Notes: generated from the sequence alone by a model not told the origin. Positions 34,267 to 43,852 are shown, numbered from the stretch's first letter. The stretch: DNA of 64,000 bases from Pseudomonas sp. PDM04 (GCF_014851765.1 NZ_JACVAI010000006.1:474774-538773), one strand, 5' to 3'. Program-made: numbers and translations.

Positions 34267-35261
34267 TGCACCACCGGCGTAATGTTTTCAACCAGCCGCG
34301 CCAGGATGTCGGCCTGGTGGACATACCCGACAAAGCGCCCGTCACTGTCATTGCACAACGCCCAGTCCTGACCGCGACCGAGCAGTTGCGAGAGCACCTG
34401 GCGCAGGTCATCGGCGGGTTTGACGATCAGCGGCGACTGGGTCGCGATGCCGCTGTTGCCGCCCACGACCTGCATCTGTTCCCGTGGCGCGATCTTGCTG
34501 GCGATGTCGGCGGCGCGCAGCAGGTACAGGCGCTTCATGATCCGGTCGCTGCCCATGAAGTTCGCCACGAACTCACTGTTGGGCCTGGCCAGCAGATCGT
34601 CGGGGGTGCCGAACTGCTCGATTCTTCCGTTGTGAAACAGCGCGACGCAATCGGCCATCTTCACCGCTTCGTCGATGTCGTGGCTGACAAACAGCACCGT
34701 CTTGCCGACCTGGCGCTGGATGCGCATGAACTCATCCTGAATCACGTCGCGGTTGATCGGGTCGATGGCGCCAAAGGGTTCATCCATCAGCATCACGGGC
34801 GGGTCCGCTGCCAGGGCGCGGGCAACCCCGACGCGCTGCTGCTGGCCTCCGGAGAGCTCGCACGGGTAACGCTTGAGGAACCGCGACGGATCCAGCGCAA
34901 CGACTTCCAGCAGCTCGGCAGCGCGCTTGCGGCTCTTGGTTTTGTCCCAGCCCAACAAATTGGGGACCACGCAGATGTTTTCTTCCACGGTCATGTTCGG
35001 GAACAAACCGACTTGCTGGATCACATAGCCGATGGAACGCTTGAGTGTCACGCTGTCCAGTTCGGACGTATCGCGCCCGCCAATGCGGATGGTGCCGGAC
35101 GTGGGTGCGATCAGGCGGTTGATCATTTTCAGCGTCGTGGTCTTGCCGCAGCCCGATGGCCCGAGCAGTACGCAGATCTGTCCCTCTTCAACGTTGAAGG
35201 AGACATCTTCCACAGCGGTGATTGAGCCAAATTGTTTGTTCAGGTTTTCGATCTGGATCAC
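34263..35261 (-). CDS. Osmoprotectant-type ABC ATPase with C-terminal CBS-like domain
   Basis: The 332-residue ATPase has Walker A GPSGCGKTTTLKMI, signature LSGGQQQRVGVARAL and Walker B VMLMDEPFGAID. A C-terminal CBS-like region (GYVHQADILARLVE) is probably an ionic-strength or nucleotide sensor, as in OpuA/OsmV relatives. The open frame continues far upstream, but the real start is most likely GTG at 35261. That codon overlaps the stop of the preceding permease (GTGA) and gives VIQIENLNKQFGS as the first residues, with AGGAAG just upstream. Confidence 0.87.
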   Translation of the reverse strand: MIQIENLNKQFGSITAVEDVSFNVEEGQICVLLGPSGCGKTTTLKMINRLIAPTSGTIRIGGRDTSELDSVTLKRSIGYVIQQVGLFPNMTVEENICVVPNLLGWDKTKSRKRAAELLEVVALDPSRFLKRYPCELSGGQQQRVGVARALAADPPVMLMDEPFGAIDPINRDVIQDEFMRIQRQVGKTVLFVSHDIDEAVKMADCVALFHNGRIEQFGTPDDLLARPNSEFVANFMGSDRIMKRLYLLRAADIASKIAPREQMQVVGGNSGIATQSPLIVKPADDLRQVLSQLLGRGQDWALCNDSDGRFVGYVHQADILARLVENITPVVH

Positions 35262-35947
35262 GTCGTCGCTTCCTTCATTTGGCCAGTGGCCATTTTGTTC
35301 TTGTTCAGGCCTTTGGGGGTCAGGAGGCGCTGCAGGGCGTACAGCGCATAATCGGCCGCGATTGCAATGATGCTGATGATGATGGCGCCGGCCAGCAGTT
35401 GCCGGGTATCGGACTGGGCGATGCCGCGAATGATCAGGCTGCCCAGGCCACCGGCACCGATATAGGCCGCGATGGCGGCGATGCCGATGTTGATCACGGT
35501 CGCCATCCGCACGCCGGCCATGATCAGCGGGACGGCAATGGGCAGCTCGACCTGCCACAGCCTCTGCCAGGTCGACATTCCCATGCCGATGGCTGCTTCG
35601 CGCAGCGCAGGATCGATGTTGGAGATCGCCGTCGTGGTGTTGCGGATGATCGGCAGCTGCGAATAGAGAAACAGTGCAATGACCGCAGGCACTACACCGA
35701 TCCCGTAGCCAATCAGGGACAGGGCCGGGATCATCAGACCGAACAGCGCCGCAGACGGGATGGTCATCAGGACGGCGGCAAAGGCCAACACCCAACGCCG
35801 AGTCCTGGGGTGCTGGGATATCGCGATCCCGACAGGCACGCCGGTCAGGATCGCCAGGCCCACCGCCACCGCGACGATGAGCAGGTGCTGACCGAGTAGC
35901 AGGCTGATCAGCCCGCCGTTTTCCAGAATGAAACTCAAGGTTTCCAT
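35258..35947 (-). CDS. Osmoprotectant-type ABC permease (first)
   Basis: The 229-residue permease is homologous to the second one, with the EAA-type loop LREAAIGMGMSTWQRLWQVELPIA. It is the first gene of the transporter operon: permease, ATPase, permease, binding protein, then amidase. The gene overlaps the ATPase start by three to four bases. Confidence 0.88.
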   Translation of the reverse strand: METLSFILENGGLISLLLGQHLLIVAVAVGLAILTGVPVGIAISQHPRTRRWVLAFAAVLMTIPSAALFGLMIPALSLIGYGIGVVPAVIALFLYSQLPIIRNTTTAISNIDPALREAAIGMGMSTWQRLWQVELPIAVPLIMAGVRMATVINIGIAAIAAYIGAGGLGSLIIRGIAQSDTRQLLAGAIIISIIAIAADYALYALQRLLTPKGLNKNKMATGQMKEATT

Positions 35948-36292
35948 GGTTGTGAGGCCTTCTGTACGTCATTGTTGTTTTTGTCGGCTGCGCATCTGGA
36001 AGTGGGCGCCGTTTCTGTAGGAAACATTACCGCGCTCCCACCCTGAGCCTGCGCTTCGAGTGCGACGATTTCTATCAAAAAATCGACGTCACGAAGCCTG
36101 TCAGTGCTCGGAACAATCTGAAGGAGGTGTACCGCCAAGGAAAATGTCAGGCCGCCCACCCAGCAGCCGCGCCTGGCCCACAGCCATTGGCCGGCCAAGT
36201 CATTAGCTAGCTATGTGGTTTGCCGGCGAGGACTGATTCATCGGGATTTCAAGGAACGGTCGTTCATTGTTCAACGCGTCCATGAACGGGAT
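35948..36292. other. Intergenic region upstream of the ABC operon
   Basis: These 345 bases hold no gene I can support. A short open frame (35935-36198) has no family resemblance. Small inverted repeats are present: CGATTT...AAATCG near 36066 and TAGCTAGCTA near 36205. This is the likely promoter region of the transporter operon and a possible binding site for the GlxA-type regulator next to it. Confidence 0.55.
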
Positions 36293-37288
36293 TCAGGAGT
36301 GCGCATCATCAAATTTCCGCCGCTCCTCTCCGGGCGTGCACCCCCAGACCCGACGGTAGGCGGCGCCCAGGTGAGAGGCCGAGACGAACCCGCAACTGTA
36401 GGCAATGGACGCGATGGGCTGGGTACTTTCACGCAACAGGCGACGTGCTTCATTGAGCCTGAGTTCCAGGTAGAACCGCTTCGGGGTCATGCCGAAGTGC
36501 TGGTGCCACAGGCGCTCGAGTTGACGATGGGACAGGTTGCAGCGGTCGGCGATTTCTTCGATGCCGACAATGTTCTCCAGGTTGTTCTCCATGAAGGCAA
36601 TGGCCGCCGTGAGGCGCTTGTCGTGAATACCGAATCGCCACTGGATCGACATCCGCTGGTGTTCTTCCGGCGCCCTGATCCGCGCATGGAGGAACTGTTC
36701 GGCAATGCTCGCGGCCAGCGGGTTACCGAAATCCAGGGCGATCTGCGCCAACATCAGGTCGATGGCGGCGGTGCCGCCGGCACAGGTCCAGCGATTTTCA
36801 TGGTTGACGTACAGCTCGCGGGTCACCTCGATCGTGGGAAATTCTTCCGAGAATTGACCGATGGACTCCCAGTGCAGCGTGCAACGCTTGCCTTCCAGCA
36901 ACCCGGCACGGGCCAGGATAAACGTGCCGGTGCTCAGCGCCCCGACGGTTTTCCCGCGTGCCGCCGCGCGCTGCAGAAAGCGCAGCATCTTCGGCGGTTT
37001 CTGGTGTTCGATGTCCAGGCTTGCCAACACGAACACCCGATCAAAATCGGGGGCGTCATCAATTGGCAGGGTCTGGATCTCGAACCCGCTGCTGGAGCTG
37101 ACAGGCCCGCCCGATTCGGTGAGGACGGTCCATTCGTACAGCGTCTTGCCGGACAACCGATTGGCCGCGCGCAATGGCTCGCTGGCACCGGCGAGGGCCA
37201 TCATCGAGAATTGAGGGAGAATGAGCAGGCCAATGCGTTTGGTGGTGTAGCTGTTCACTGAGGGTGCGGGTTCACTGGGGCCAATCAT
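36293..37288 (-). CDS. GlxA-family transcriptional regulator (DJ-1/PfpI plus AraC)
   Basis: The 331-residue protein joins an N-terminal DJ-1/PfpI-like domain (about residues 20-180, IGLLILPQFSMMALAGASEP, LSTGTFILARAGLLEG) to a C-terminal AraC helix-turn-helix pair (about 230-325, IADRCNLSHRQLERLWHQHFG). Relatives (GbdR, CdhR, ArgR of Pseudomonas) sense betaine, carnitine or arginine derivatives. I chose the ATG at 37288 with AAGGA eight bases upstream; the open frame continues upstream without a good site. It lies between the transporter operon and two hydrolase genes on the same strand, and probably controls both. Confidence 0.87.
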   Translation of the reverse strand: MIGPSEPAPSVNSYTTKRIGLLILPQFSMMALAGASEPLRAANRLSGKTLYEWTVLTESGGPVSSSSGFEIQTLPIDDAPDFDRVFVLASLDIEHQKPPKMLRFLQRAAARGKTVGALSTGTFILARAGLLEGKRCTLHWESIGQFSEEFPTIEVTRELYVNHENRWTCAGGTAAIDLMLAQIALDFGNPLAASIAEQFLHARIRAPEEHQRMSIQWRFGIHDKRLTAAIAFMENNLENIVGIEEIADRCNLSHRQLERLWHQHFGMTPKRFYLELRLNEARRLLRESTQPIASIAYSCGFVSASHLGAAYRRVWGCTPGEERRKFDDAHS

Positions 37289-37500
37289 CGCCAGATCCTT
37301 GTCATGGGAAAGGTCCTGCCGCCTGGGAGCTCGGCTCGAGCCAGCCCGGGGAAGTGGCTGTGGACACGCCATGTTAGGGCCTGGGTCTGTATTGAGCCAG
37401 ACGAACGAACAAACCCGAGCCGTTTCGGGAACGGATCGGGTGTGCAGGGAAGCCCTGCGAGACCTCGTTGCGAGATCCCGCAGGCTGTCGATGGCGGATA

Positions 37501-38466
37501 TCAGCTGCGTGCGCGAATCGCCTCGTCGATGTTCTGGATGATCGACGCAAACACCGGGCTGTCGACCTGATTCTGCTGGCCGTGCTGCATGTTGGCGATG
37601 ATCAGGGCGCCCTCTCCTGCGTCACCCGGGTAATGACGGTGCAGACGTTCGGACTCCGCCGGCATGTGCAGGGTGTTGTCCGCGCCGTGGATGATCAGCG
37701 CAGGCGGGAAACCTTTGGCCCCTTCGATGGACCGCTCGGGATCGTAGGCCACATAGGATTTGTAGGACTTTGCCGTGACGTGGGTGCAGCCCGGCCAGCG
37801 GTCGGCCCCACCCGCTTCGGTGTAGCCACCCAATTGCTGGTCGACATAGGCCTGAGTATCCGGATCGAGCGGATAGTAACCCAGGCGCGTCGCTGCGGTT
37901 CCGGTGTCGAACGGTGGAATAGGCGCGTCGTCGGCCAGTTGCTGGATGGCCTTATCGGCGGCCGCCTGATCGGCACGCAAGGTTTGCAGCTTGCGGATGT
38001 TGGTGTAGCTCATCGGCACCCAGAAACGGATCTGCTCACCGCCGGCAGCCGCCAGCTCAGCCACGGCACCGAGACTCGCCACCGACCCCATCGCCCAGGA
38101 CGCCACCACCGGCATCTCGCCAAAATGCTCGCGCGCCCATTGCACGGCCCCCAGGACTTCGTCTTTCTGGTCTTCCAGGGAGACATTGGTGATCAGCTGG
38201 TCACCAGACTTGATCGTGTTGCGAATGTGCTTGTTGGTGAAAAAGCCCGCCACGTCGTAGGTCATGACGCGATAACCCCGGGCCGCCAAGGCACGGCCGA
38301 ACAGTTGACCGTACATCGACACCCCTCCGGTGAAACCGGAGTTGAAGACTACTGGCGGCAGCGAAGTATCCATGTGCTCCGGGGTAAATACCGTCCCTTT
38401 CAGACGCAGGGTCTCGTCCTCATACTTAACGGTAAAGTCGATTTCTTTTGTAGTAATGTTTGTCAT
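37501..38466 (-). CDS. Alpha/beta-hydrolase-fold protein with nucleophile Ser replaced by Ala
   Basis: The 321-residue protein has the alpha/beta-hydrolase pattern: an FNSGFTGG oxyanion strand, Asp in HGADNTLHMP, and His near the end (MQHGQQNQ). The nucleophile elbow, normally GxSxG, reads SWAMG at residues 123-127, so residue 125 is Ala (GCG). It should not work as an ordinary esterase. It could be a binding protein, use other chemistry, or have a nearby Ser (ASLG) acting instead. The start is the ATG at 38466. It follows the amidohydrolase gene after 35 bases. Confidence 0.8.
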   Translation of the reverse strand: MTNITTKEIDFTVKYEDETLRLKGTVFTPEHMDTSLPPVVFNSGFTGGVSMYGQLFGRALAARGYRVMTYDVAGFFTNKHIRNTIKSGDQLITNVSLEDQKDEVLGAVQWAREHFGEMPVVASWAMGSVASLGAVAELAAAGGEQIRFWVPMSYTNIRKLQTLRADQAAADKAIQQLADDAPIPPFDTGTAATRLGYYPLDPDTQAYVDQQLGGYTEAGGADRWPGCTHVTAKSYKSYVAYDPERSIEGAKGFPPALIIHGADNTLHMPAESERLHRHYPGDAGEGALIIANMQHGQQNQVDSPVFASIIQNIDEAIRARS

Positions 38467-38501
38467 CGCTTGTTATCTCGAAGTTAAAGCGTGGGCGTAG
38501 A

Positions 38502-39395
38502 TCAACTTACCCATTGGCCGGACGCTGCGCGCAGAAGTTGGCCAACAGGGATTCGGGTTTCACTGGAAACATGACGTGCAACAGCATCAACAAAACTGAA
38601 AGTCTTGTTTAAATCGAATTGACTGGAATACGGCACACCGTTGTTATCGGTTCCAACATGGGGTGCGTCGGTGGCTTCCAGAAGAACCTTCCCGGCGCCG
38701 ACGGCATGAACGATCTGCATGACGAAACACGCGGTTTGCGCCGGCTGCACCGAGGTGCGGTAGCCCGGCCCCTTGAACCACACGTTGCCGCGCCTTTTCG
38801 CTTCTGCCAGCAGCGCAGCGTAGGCCGGTTCGGCAGGCCCACGCTCGGCGTGGCAACTGCCCAGATGATCGATGATGACCCGCACACCGTCCGGAACCTG
38901 CCGCAGAACCCGCAGGTTTGTCTCGGCCTCCCTGGCGTAGATGTGCACGTGCTGGTGTGGCAGCAGGCGGGCATAAAATGCCGACCAAGCGCTGTCACTG
39001 AAGTCCGAAGCGCCCACCGTCTGCGGCTGGGCATCGTGCAGGACGATCCGGGCGCCGACCACCTGGGGGTGCGAGAGCCGTTCACGGGTGGCGTAAACAG
39101 GGTCTGCCTTGATCGTCCCCACCAACTTCACGTTGCCATAGCGCAGAGGATTGGCGACCTGAAGTTGTTTGAGCTCGTTAAAGGAAGCAAACACATTTTC
39201 AGAATCCGGCAGAATACTCAGATGGACATTGTTAATGACCGTCGGAGCGATACCGGCATCGATGAGTTTATCCAGATAAGCCGTCAGTGGATGCGGTGCA
39301 GGTAAGTCATAGGGCAGCAAACCCGCCACCCGATGAAGATCATCCGAAGTGTAAAAGTGGACGTGGCTATCAATTCTTTCAGTCGAAGGCAGCAT
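38502..39395 (-). CDS. Amidohydrolase_2-family metal-dependent hydrolase
   Basis: The 297-residue protein begins with the metal-binding HxH motif (IDSHVHF, His11 and His13). A distal His (HVHIYAREAE), IDHLGSCH and an Asp in EATDAPH follow, as in the amidohydrolase-2 (PDC-lactonase-like) TIM barrel. It is the first gene of the minus-strand run that leads through the alpha/beta-hydrolase and GlxA regulator to the ABC operon. The substrate is unknown; a lactone, or a carboxylated ring or chain, is typical of the family. Confidence 0.78.
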   Translation of the reverse strand: MLPSTERIDSHVHFYTSDDLHRVAGLLPYDLPAPHPLTAYLDKLIDAGIAPTVINNVHLSILPDSENVFASFNELKQLQVANPLRYGNVKLVGTIKADPVYATRERLSHPQVVGARIVLHDAQPQTVGASDFSDSAWSAFYARLLPHQHVHIYAREAETNLRVLRQVPDGVRVIIDHLGSCHAERGPAEPAYAALLAEAKRRGNVWFKGPGYRTSVQPAQTACFVMQIVHAVGAGKVLLEATDAPHVGTDNNGVPYSSQFDLNKTFSFVDAVARHVSSETRIPVGQLLRAASGQWVS

Positions 39396-39585
39396 GATGA
39401 TTGTTTCCCGCTTTTGTGGGAAAACAATAATCGTCGTCAGCGCCTGGTGGCTCTCGCCGACTCGACGTCTAGTATCAAAATCTCGCCATGTGCGTCGTTT
39501 GGGTGATGGCGCGCGGAATTTACGTTGTCGCTGAACGGGTCAGGCAGGGAACCCTGCCTGATCGTTGGCCGACGTCACAGCGGCC

Positions 39586-41808
39586 TCAAAAATCCACCGT
39601 CGCCGACAGTTGCAGCGTACGTGGGTACCCTTGGGAAAACGCCCCATACGAAGCGACACCCGACCAGTACTCGCGGTCGAAGACGTTTTGCACGGTGGCG
39701 CGCAATGTCGTCGGGCGACCTTCGATTTTAGTCGCGTAGCGCACGCCTGCATCGATGCGGGTCCAGGCGTCCAGTTCCTGGGTGTTGGCCTGGTTGACGT
39801 ATTGGCTGTCGGTGTAGATCGCCCCGCCGGTGAGGGTAAAGCCTTCGAGCCACGGGGTATCCCACTCGGCCCAGAGGTTGGCCTGGATGTCGGGGACGCC
39901 GACCGGTTTATTGCCACGGTTGGCTGCCGTGGCCGAATCCGTCAGCTCGCCATCGAGGAAGGTCACGCCCCCCATCAAGCGCGTGCCGGGCGCCACTTCG
40001 CCGAATACGCTGAGTTCGACGCCGCGGTTGCGTTGCTCGGCCTGCACCGAGAACACATTGCCGGCGCCTGTCTCGCCACTGGGTTTTTCAATCTGGAACA
40101 AGGCCAGGGTGGTCATGAACGTGCCGTGTTCGTACTTCACGCCGATTTCGTGTTGCTTGGATTCATAAGGAGCGAAGGTTTCGCCGGCGTTGGCTGCCGT
40201 GCCTGGCGCGATATCCCCTTTGCTCAGGCCCTCGACATAGTTGTAGTACAGCGAAACGTCGTCCCAGGGTTTGACCACCACGCCGACCAAGGGGGTCGTG
40301 GCGCTGTCGTCATAGCGCGAGCTGACCCCGCCTGCGGCATTGTAGTTACGCGATTCAATGTCTTGCCGACGCACGCCCAGGGTCAGCTGGATACGGTCAT
40401 CGAGCATGCCCAGGGTGTCGGTCAGTGCCACGCCGGACAACTCCGACTCGGAAATGCGCAGCACCTGGGGCGCGGCGAGGTACTGCTTGGGCGCATCCAG
40501 CGGATGGTAGATATTGGAGCGGATATCGGTGCCGTTGGTGATGCCCCGGGACAGTTCATCCTGATAACGGGTCGCCATCAGCGTTGTGGTGTGAGTCACC
40601 GGGCCGGTGGCGAAAAGCCCGCGAATGCCCACGTCGGCAGTCGAGCGATCGACATTGAATTTGTAGTAGCCCGGGATGTTGCTGGTGTCACCCGCGTCAT
40701 TGAGGATACGCGGCACCTGGTCGGACATCCGCTTCACATCCGACTTGCCGCCACCGGCGTGGGCGAACACGGTCAGTGCATCGTTCAGGTCATACTCGCC
40801 GCCAAGCAAGGCCGACTGCTCCCTGGTGTCCGACCAGCCCCAGTCCTGCGATACGTTGGTCCGGCCATTGGCGGCGGAAGGCACCTCGACCCCCGGCGCG
40901 ATGGTGAACGGCCGCGACGCACCCTCGAAGCTTTCTTTCTGGCTGATGAAATCGAGGTTCAGGCGCAAGCGCTCCCCTTGATAATCCAGGGCGATGGCAC
41001 CGATATCCACCGCGCGATTCTGATCGTCCACCGCGGTATCGCCGCCCTGCAGACTGCCGTTGAAGCGCACGCCAAACTGGTTCTCGCTGCCGAACCGCCG
41101 GCTGATATCCAGATGGCCGCCGACCTGGGAGTCCGAGGCATAGCTGGCGGTAAAGCGGGTCAGGTCTTCGGCCAGTGGCCGCTTGGGCACGATATTGATC
41201 ACGCCGCCCACACCGCTGTTCGGTGAGAGGCCGTACATCAGGGCACCCGGTCCCTTGAGGACTTCCACACGCTCGGTGTACTCGGTGAACGCCCGGTAGT
41301 TGGGCGCTACACCGTACACACCGTCGTAGGCCAGCTCGCCGAGGTTTCCTTCACCGATGGCAAAACCCCGGATGAAAAACGAGTCGACGATGCCGCCGGT
41401 TTGCCCGGTCGAACGCACCGAAGGATCGCGTTGCAGGGCATCGGCCACGGTCACCGTCTGCAAGTCGGCCAGGGTCTTGGCGGTGTAGCTGGTCACACTG
41501 AACGGCGTGTCCATCACATCCTTGTTGCCGAGCATCCCCAGGCGCGCGCCACGGGCCACCTGGCCACCGGCAAACTCTGCCGGCAGCGCGGTAGGCCCGG
41601 CGTATCGGGCGTTGATGTTGGTGGTGTCCAGGGTCAGGTTCGGCGTGTCGTTCGACGTGCCGGCCGAATGATCTTCAGCCTTCTGCGATTGCTCGGGGGT
41701 GACAGCCCAGGCACTGGTGGCCCCGGCAACCAGGACAACATTCAGCATGGCGGTGCGGATGGCGAGTGTTAATGCGCGCTCACCGCAGGGGCGACTGGCA
41801 ACAGGCAT
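39586..41808 (-). CDS. TonB-dependent siderophore receptor without STN domain
   Basis: The 740-residue outer-membrane receptor has a long signal (cut near TSAWA), a plug domain with RDPSVRSTGQTGGIVDSFFI and KGPGALMYGLSPNSGVGGVINIVPKR, and a 22-strand barrel ending in Phe (SATVDF). It has no N-terminal signalling domain. It is closely similar over the whole plug and barrel to the second receptor at 44927-47302, which does have STN. AAGGA lies about 9 bases before the ATG. It is divergent from the MFS gene, with a degenerate Fur-like site between. The siderophore is unknown. Confidence 0.92.
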   Translation of the reverse strand: MPVASRPCGERALTLAIRTAMLNVVLVAGATSAWAVTPEQSQKAEDHSAGTSNDTPNLTLDTTNINARYAGPTALPAEFAGGQVARGARLGMLGNKDVMDTPFSVTSYTAKTLADLQTVTVADALQRDPSVRSTGQTGGIVDSFFIRGFAIGEGNLGELAYDGVYGVAPNYRAFTEYTERVEVLKGPGALMYGLSPNSGVGGVINIVPKRPLAEDLTRFTASYASDSQVGGHLDISRRFGSENQFGVRFNGSLQGGDTAVDDQNRAVDIGAIALDYQGERLRLNLDFISQKESFEGASRPFTIAPGVEVPSAANGRTNVSQDWGWSDTREQSALLGGEYDLNDALTVFAHAGGGKSDVKRMSDQVPRILNDAGDTSNIPGYYKFNVDRSTADVGIRGLFATGPVTHTTTLMATRYQDELSRGITNGTDIRSNIYHPLDAPKQYLAAPQVLRISESELSGVALTDTLGMLDDRIQLTLGVRRQDIESRNYNAAGGVSSRYDDSATTPLVGVVVKPWDDVSLYYNYVEGLSKGDIAPGTAANAGETFAPYESKQHEIGVKYEHGTFMTTLALFQIEKPSGETGAGNVFSVQAEQRNRGVELSVFGEVAPGTRLMGGVTFLDGELTDSATAANRGNKPVGVPDIQANLWAEWDTPWLEGFTLTGGAIYTDSQYVNQANTQELDAWTRIDAGVRYATKIEGRPTTLRATVQNVFDREYWSGVASYGAFSQGYPRTLQLSATVDF

Positions 41809-41833
41809 GACGAGAGGTTCCTTGAAGGAGGGA

Positions 41834-41852
41834 AATGGGAATCACTCCTAAT
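41834..41852. promoter_or_regulatory. Possible Fur box between receptor and MFS gene
   Basis: AATGGGAATCACTCCTAAT is a partial inverted repeat similar to Pseudomonas Fur sites such as AATGAGAATTATTCTCATT. It lies 25 bases upstream of the receptor ATG and about 175 upstream of the MFS gene. The match is imperfect, so this is a candidate only. Confidence 0.45.
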
Positions 41853-42028
41853 GCCAGCCATCGTCGAAAAAAGTATCACCCTCCCCGGATTTTTTCCGAG
41901 CCCTGCCCATGCCCATCATTCAGCGGTTGCGGCAATCGGCGCAGCCGGGTCAAATGCACGCCGTTTGGCTTGGCGATGCAGTGATCTTTTTCCGCCCCCC
42001 GCTTCCATTCGACTACCGAGGTTGTCTC

Positions 42029-43264
42029 ATGCCCAACGCAGGCGCCATTCAGGGATCGAGCGTCAGAGTCCTGATTTATCTTCTGTTCGCGATCCAGTTG
42101 GTCTCCATGGGCGCGATGGAAATGAGCGGGCCTTTCTGGCCGGTGCACCTGCGCGGCTTGACGGACTCGGCAGGGTTTTTCAGCTTTGCCAGCATCGCCG
42201 TGTACGTCGGGCCGATGCTGGGCATCATGCTGACCAGTGCATTCTGGGGCCGCATCGGTGATCGATACGGCCACAAGCTGATGATGATCCGCGCCCTCGC
42301 CGGCCTGTCCCTGACTCAGCTCGGCCTGGCCTTCGCGAGCGACATCTGGGTGATCCTGGTGCTGCGATTCCTGCAAGGCGTCTTTGCCGGGTACATCGCC
42401 CCGGCGCAGGCCTACGGCGTCAGCATCGAGGCACCCACCCGGCGTGCACGGCTGTTTGCGATTCTGCAAATATCGACCAACGTCGGCTCGTTGCTGGGCG
42501 CCGTCGTTGGCGGCCTGATACTCGATTACGCGACCTTCTTCTGGATCAACCTCATCGCCTCGGCGTTGTGCGCCGTCTGCACGGTGATTGCCGCCGTGAA
42601 CTTGCCGGACGTACCGCCGGTGAAGAAAACCGCGCCCGCCCATCCCGACCCGTCAACGCCGCAACGTACCCAGGCCTGGCGCCACTCCGCGCTGCTGCCG
42701 CTGCTGTTGGTCATGGGCATTTTGCTGCTGGCGCGAATGCTGCCGCAGACCGCTTTTCCGCTGTACGTCAGCTCGATCTTTGATGTCAGCAACTCGGTGG
42801 TCGGACTGTGTTATGGCCTGCTGGCACTGGGTTTCATCCTCTGTGCGACAACCTGGTCGCGCTATTTCGAACACCGCACACCGCAGCAATCACTGCAGCG
42901 CATTCGCTACGTCGTCATCGGTTGCATTGCCCTGACCGCCCTGGCCGGGGTGACCCATCATGCCGGTGTGTTCATCGTCGTCTACTTTCTCTGGGGCGTG
43001 CTGCTGGGCGCGACGACACCGGTGCTGATGGCGCTGATCTCAAAGACCGTCGATGGCTCGCAACAAGGCTACGTACTGGGTATCGCCCAGGGCACAGCAC
43101 AGTTTGCCTCGATCTCCGGCATCTGCACAGGAGGCTTGCTCAGCCAGGTTTACGGCCTGCAGTACACCTACCTGTACGTTTGCCTGGCGTATGGGGTCGC
43201 GTGGGTCGCCCTTGTTCTGTTGCGCCCCGGACCATTGGCTGCGGGCGTGAAAACGCAGCAATGA
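42029..43264 (+). CDS. MFS transporter (probable siderophore-related)
   Basis: The 411-residue protein has twelve hydrophobic segments and the MFS loop motif GRIGDRYGHKLMM after helix 2. I chose the ATG at 42029, which has GAGG eight bases upstream; the open frame extends further upstream but has no better site. It lies between the receptor and the FecI gene inside the iron-uptake island. Such MFS proteins export siderophores or import ferri-siderophores across the inner membrane. As a complete ABC importer is present, export or a second import route is more likely. That is inference. Confidence 0.8.
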   Translation: MPNAGAIQGSSVRVLIYLLFAIQLVSMGAMEMSGPFWPVHLRGLTDSAGFFSFASIAVYVGPMLGIMLTSAFWGRIGDRYGHKLMMIRALAGLSLTQLGLAFASDIWVILVLRFLQGVFAGYIAPAQAYGVSIEAPTRRARLFAILQISTNVGSLLGAVVGGLILDYATFFWINLIASALCAVCTVIAAVNLPDVPPVKKTAPAHPDPSTPQRTQAWRHSALLPLLLVMGILLLARMLPQTAFPLYVSSIFDVSNSVVGLCYGLLALGFILCATTWSRYFEHRTPQQSLQRIRYVVIGCIALTALAGVTHHAGVFIVVYFLWGVLLGATTPVLMALISKTVDGSQQGYVLGIAQGTAQFASISGICTGGLLSQVYGLQYTYLYVCLAYGVAWVALVLLRPGPLAAGVKTQQ

Positions 43265-43298
43265 TCTCGCTTGCTTTCCCACCGACGACTCATCTAGC

Positions 43299-43317
43299 AT
43301 TGGGAATACTTCTCAAT
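43299..43317 (+). promoter_or_regulatory. Fur box upstream of fecI-like gene
   Basis: ATTGGGAATACTTCTCAAT is a near-palindrome (ATTG-GAA-TAC-TTC-CAAT, two bases out) close to the Pseudomonas Fur consensus AATGAGAATTATTCTCATT. It ends 19 bases before the sigma-factor ATG, so it would overlap the promoter and repress the system in iron-rich cells. Confidence 0.7.
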
Positions 43318-43336
43318 TACAAGCCAGCCTGCCGCC

Positions 43337-43852
43337 ATGAGCGAAACCCTTCCCGCGAACCAAAATCACCACCTGCGTGCGATTGAGGACCTGTACAGCG
43401 GTCATCACGGCTGGCTGTACGCGATGTTGAAAAGAAAACTGGGCAACGCCATGGATGCGGCAGACCTGGCGCAAGACACGTTCGCTCGCATCCTTGCCTC
43501 CCAGGTCACGGTGATCGAGCAACCACGGGCCTATTTGAGCTGCGTGGCCAAGGGCATCCTGGTCAACTGGTACCAGCGCAAGGCCCTCGAACGCGCTTAT
43601 CTGGAGGCCCTCACCCACCTGCCGGCGCAAGAGGTCCCGTCACCGGAATCGCATTTCGTGGTGCTCGAAACCCTGCACGAAATCGACGCGATGCTCGATG
43701 CCCTGCCACCGCTGGTCAAACGGGCGTTCCTGCTGTCGCAGCTCAACGGCCTCAAATACCAGGACATCGCCGATCAACTGGACGTGTCGCTGATTACCGT
43801 CAAGCGCTACATGAAGCAGGCGTTCGTCCAATGCCTGATGCTGGTGGAGTGA
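43337..43852 (+). CDS. FecI-type ECF (iron-starvation) sigma factor
   Basis: The 171-residue sigma-70 family protein has region 2 (GWLYAMLKRKLGNAMDAADLAQDTFARIL) and region 4 (RAFLLSQLNGLKYQDIADQLDVSLITVKRY). It is directly followed by a FecR-type gene and then a receptor with STN domain. This is the standard cell-surface signalling set in which the ferri-siderophore-bound receptor activates the sigma factor. The likely target is the receptor promoter. Confidence 0.93.
   Translation: MSETLPANQNHHLRAIEDLYSGHHGWLYAMLKRKLGNAMDAADLAQDTFARILASQVTVIEQPRAYLSCVAKGILVNWYQRKALERAYLEALTHLPAQEVPSPESHFVVLETLHEIDAMLDALPPLVKRAFLLSQLNGLKYQDIADQLDVSLITVKRYMKQAFVQCLMLVE

Noticed and set aside
36110..36215. 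Possible mobile-element end or integration site
   Set aside because: Small palindromes only; no repeat copy, transposase or tRNA found nearby.
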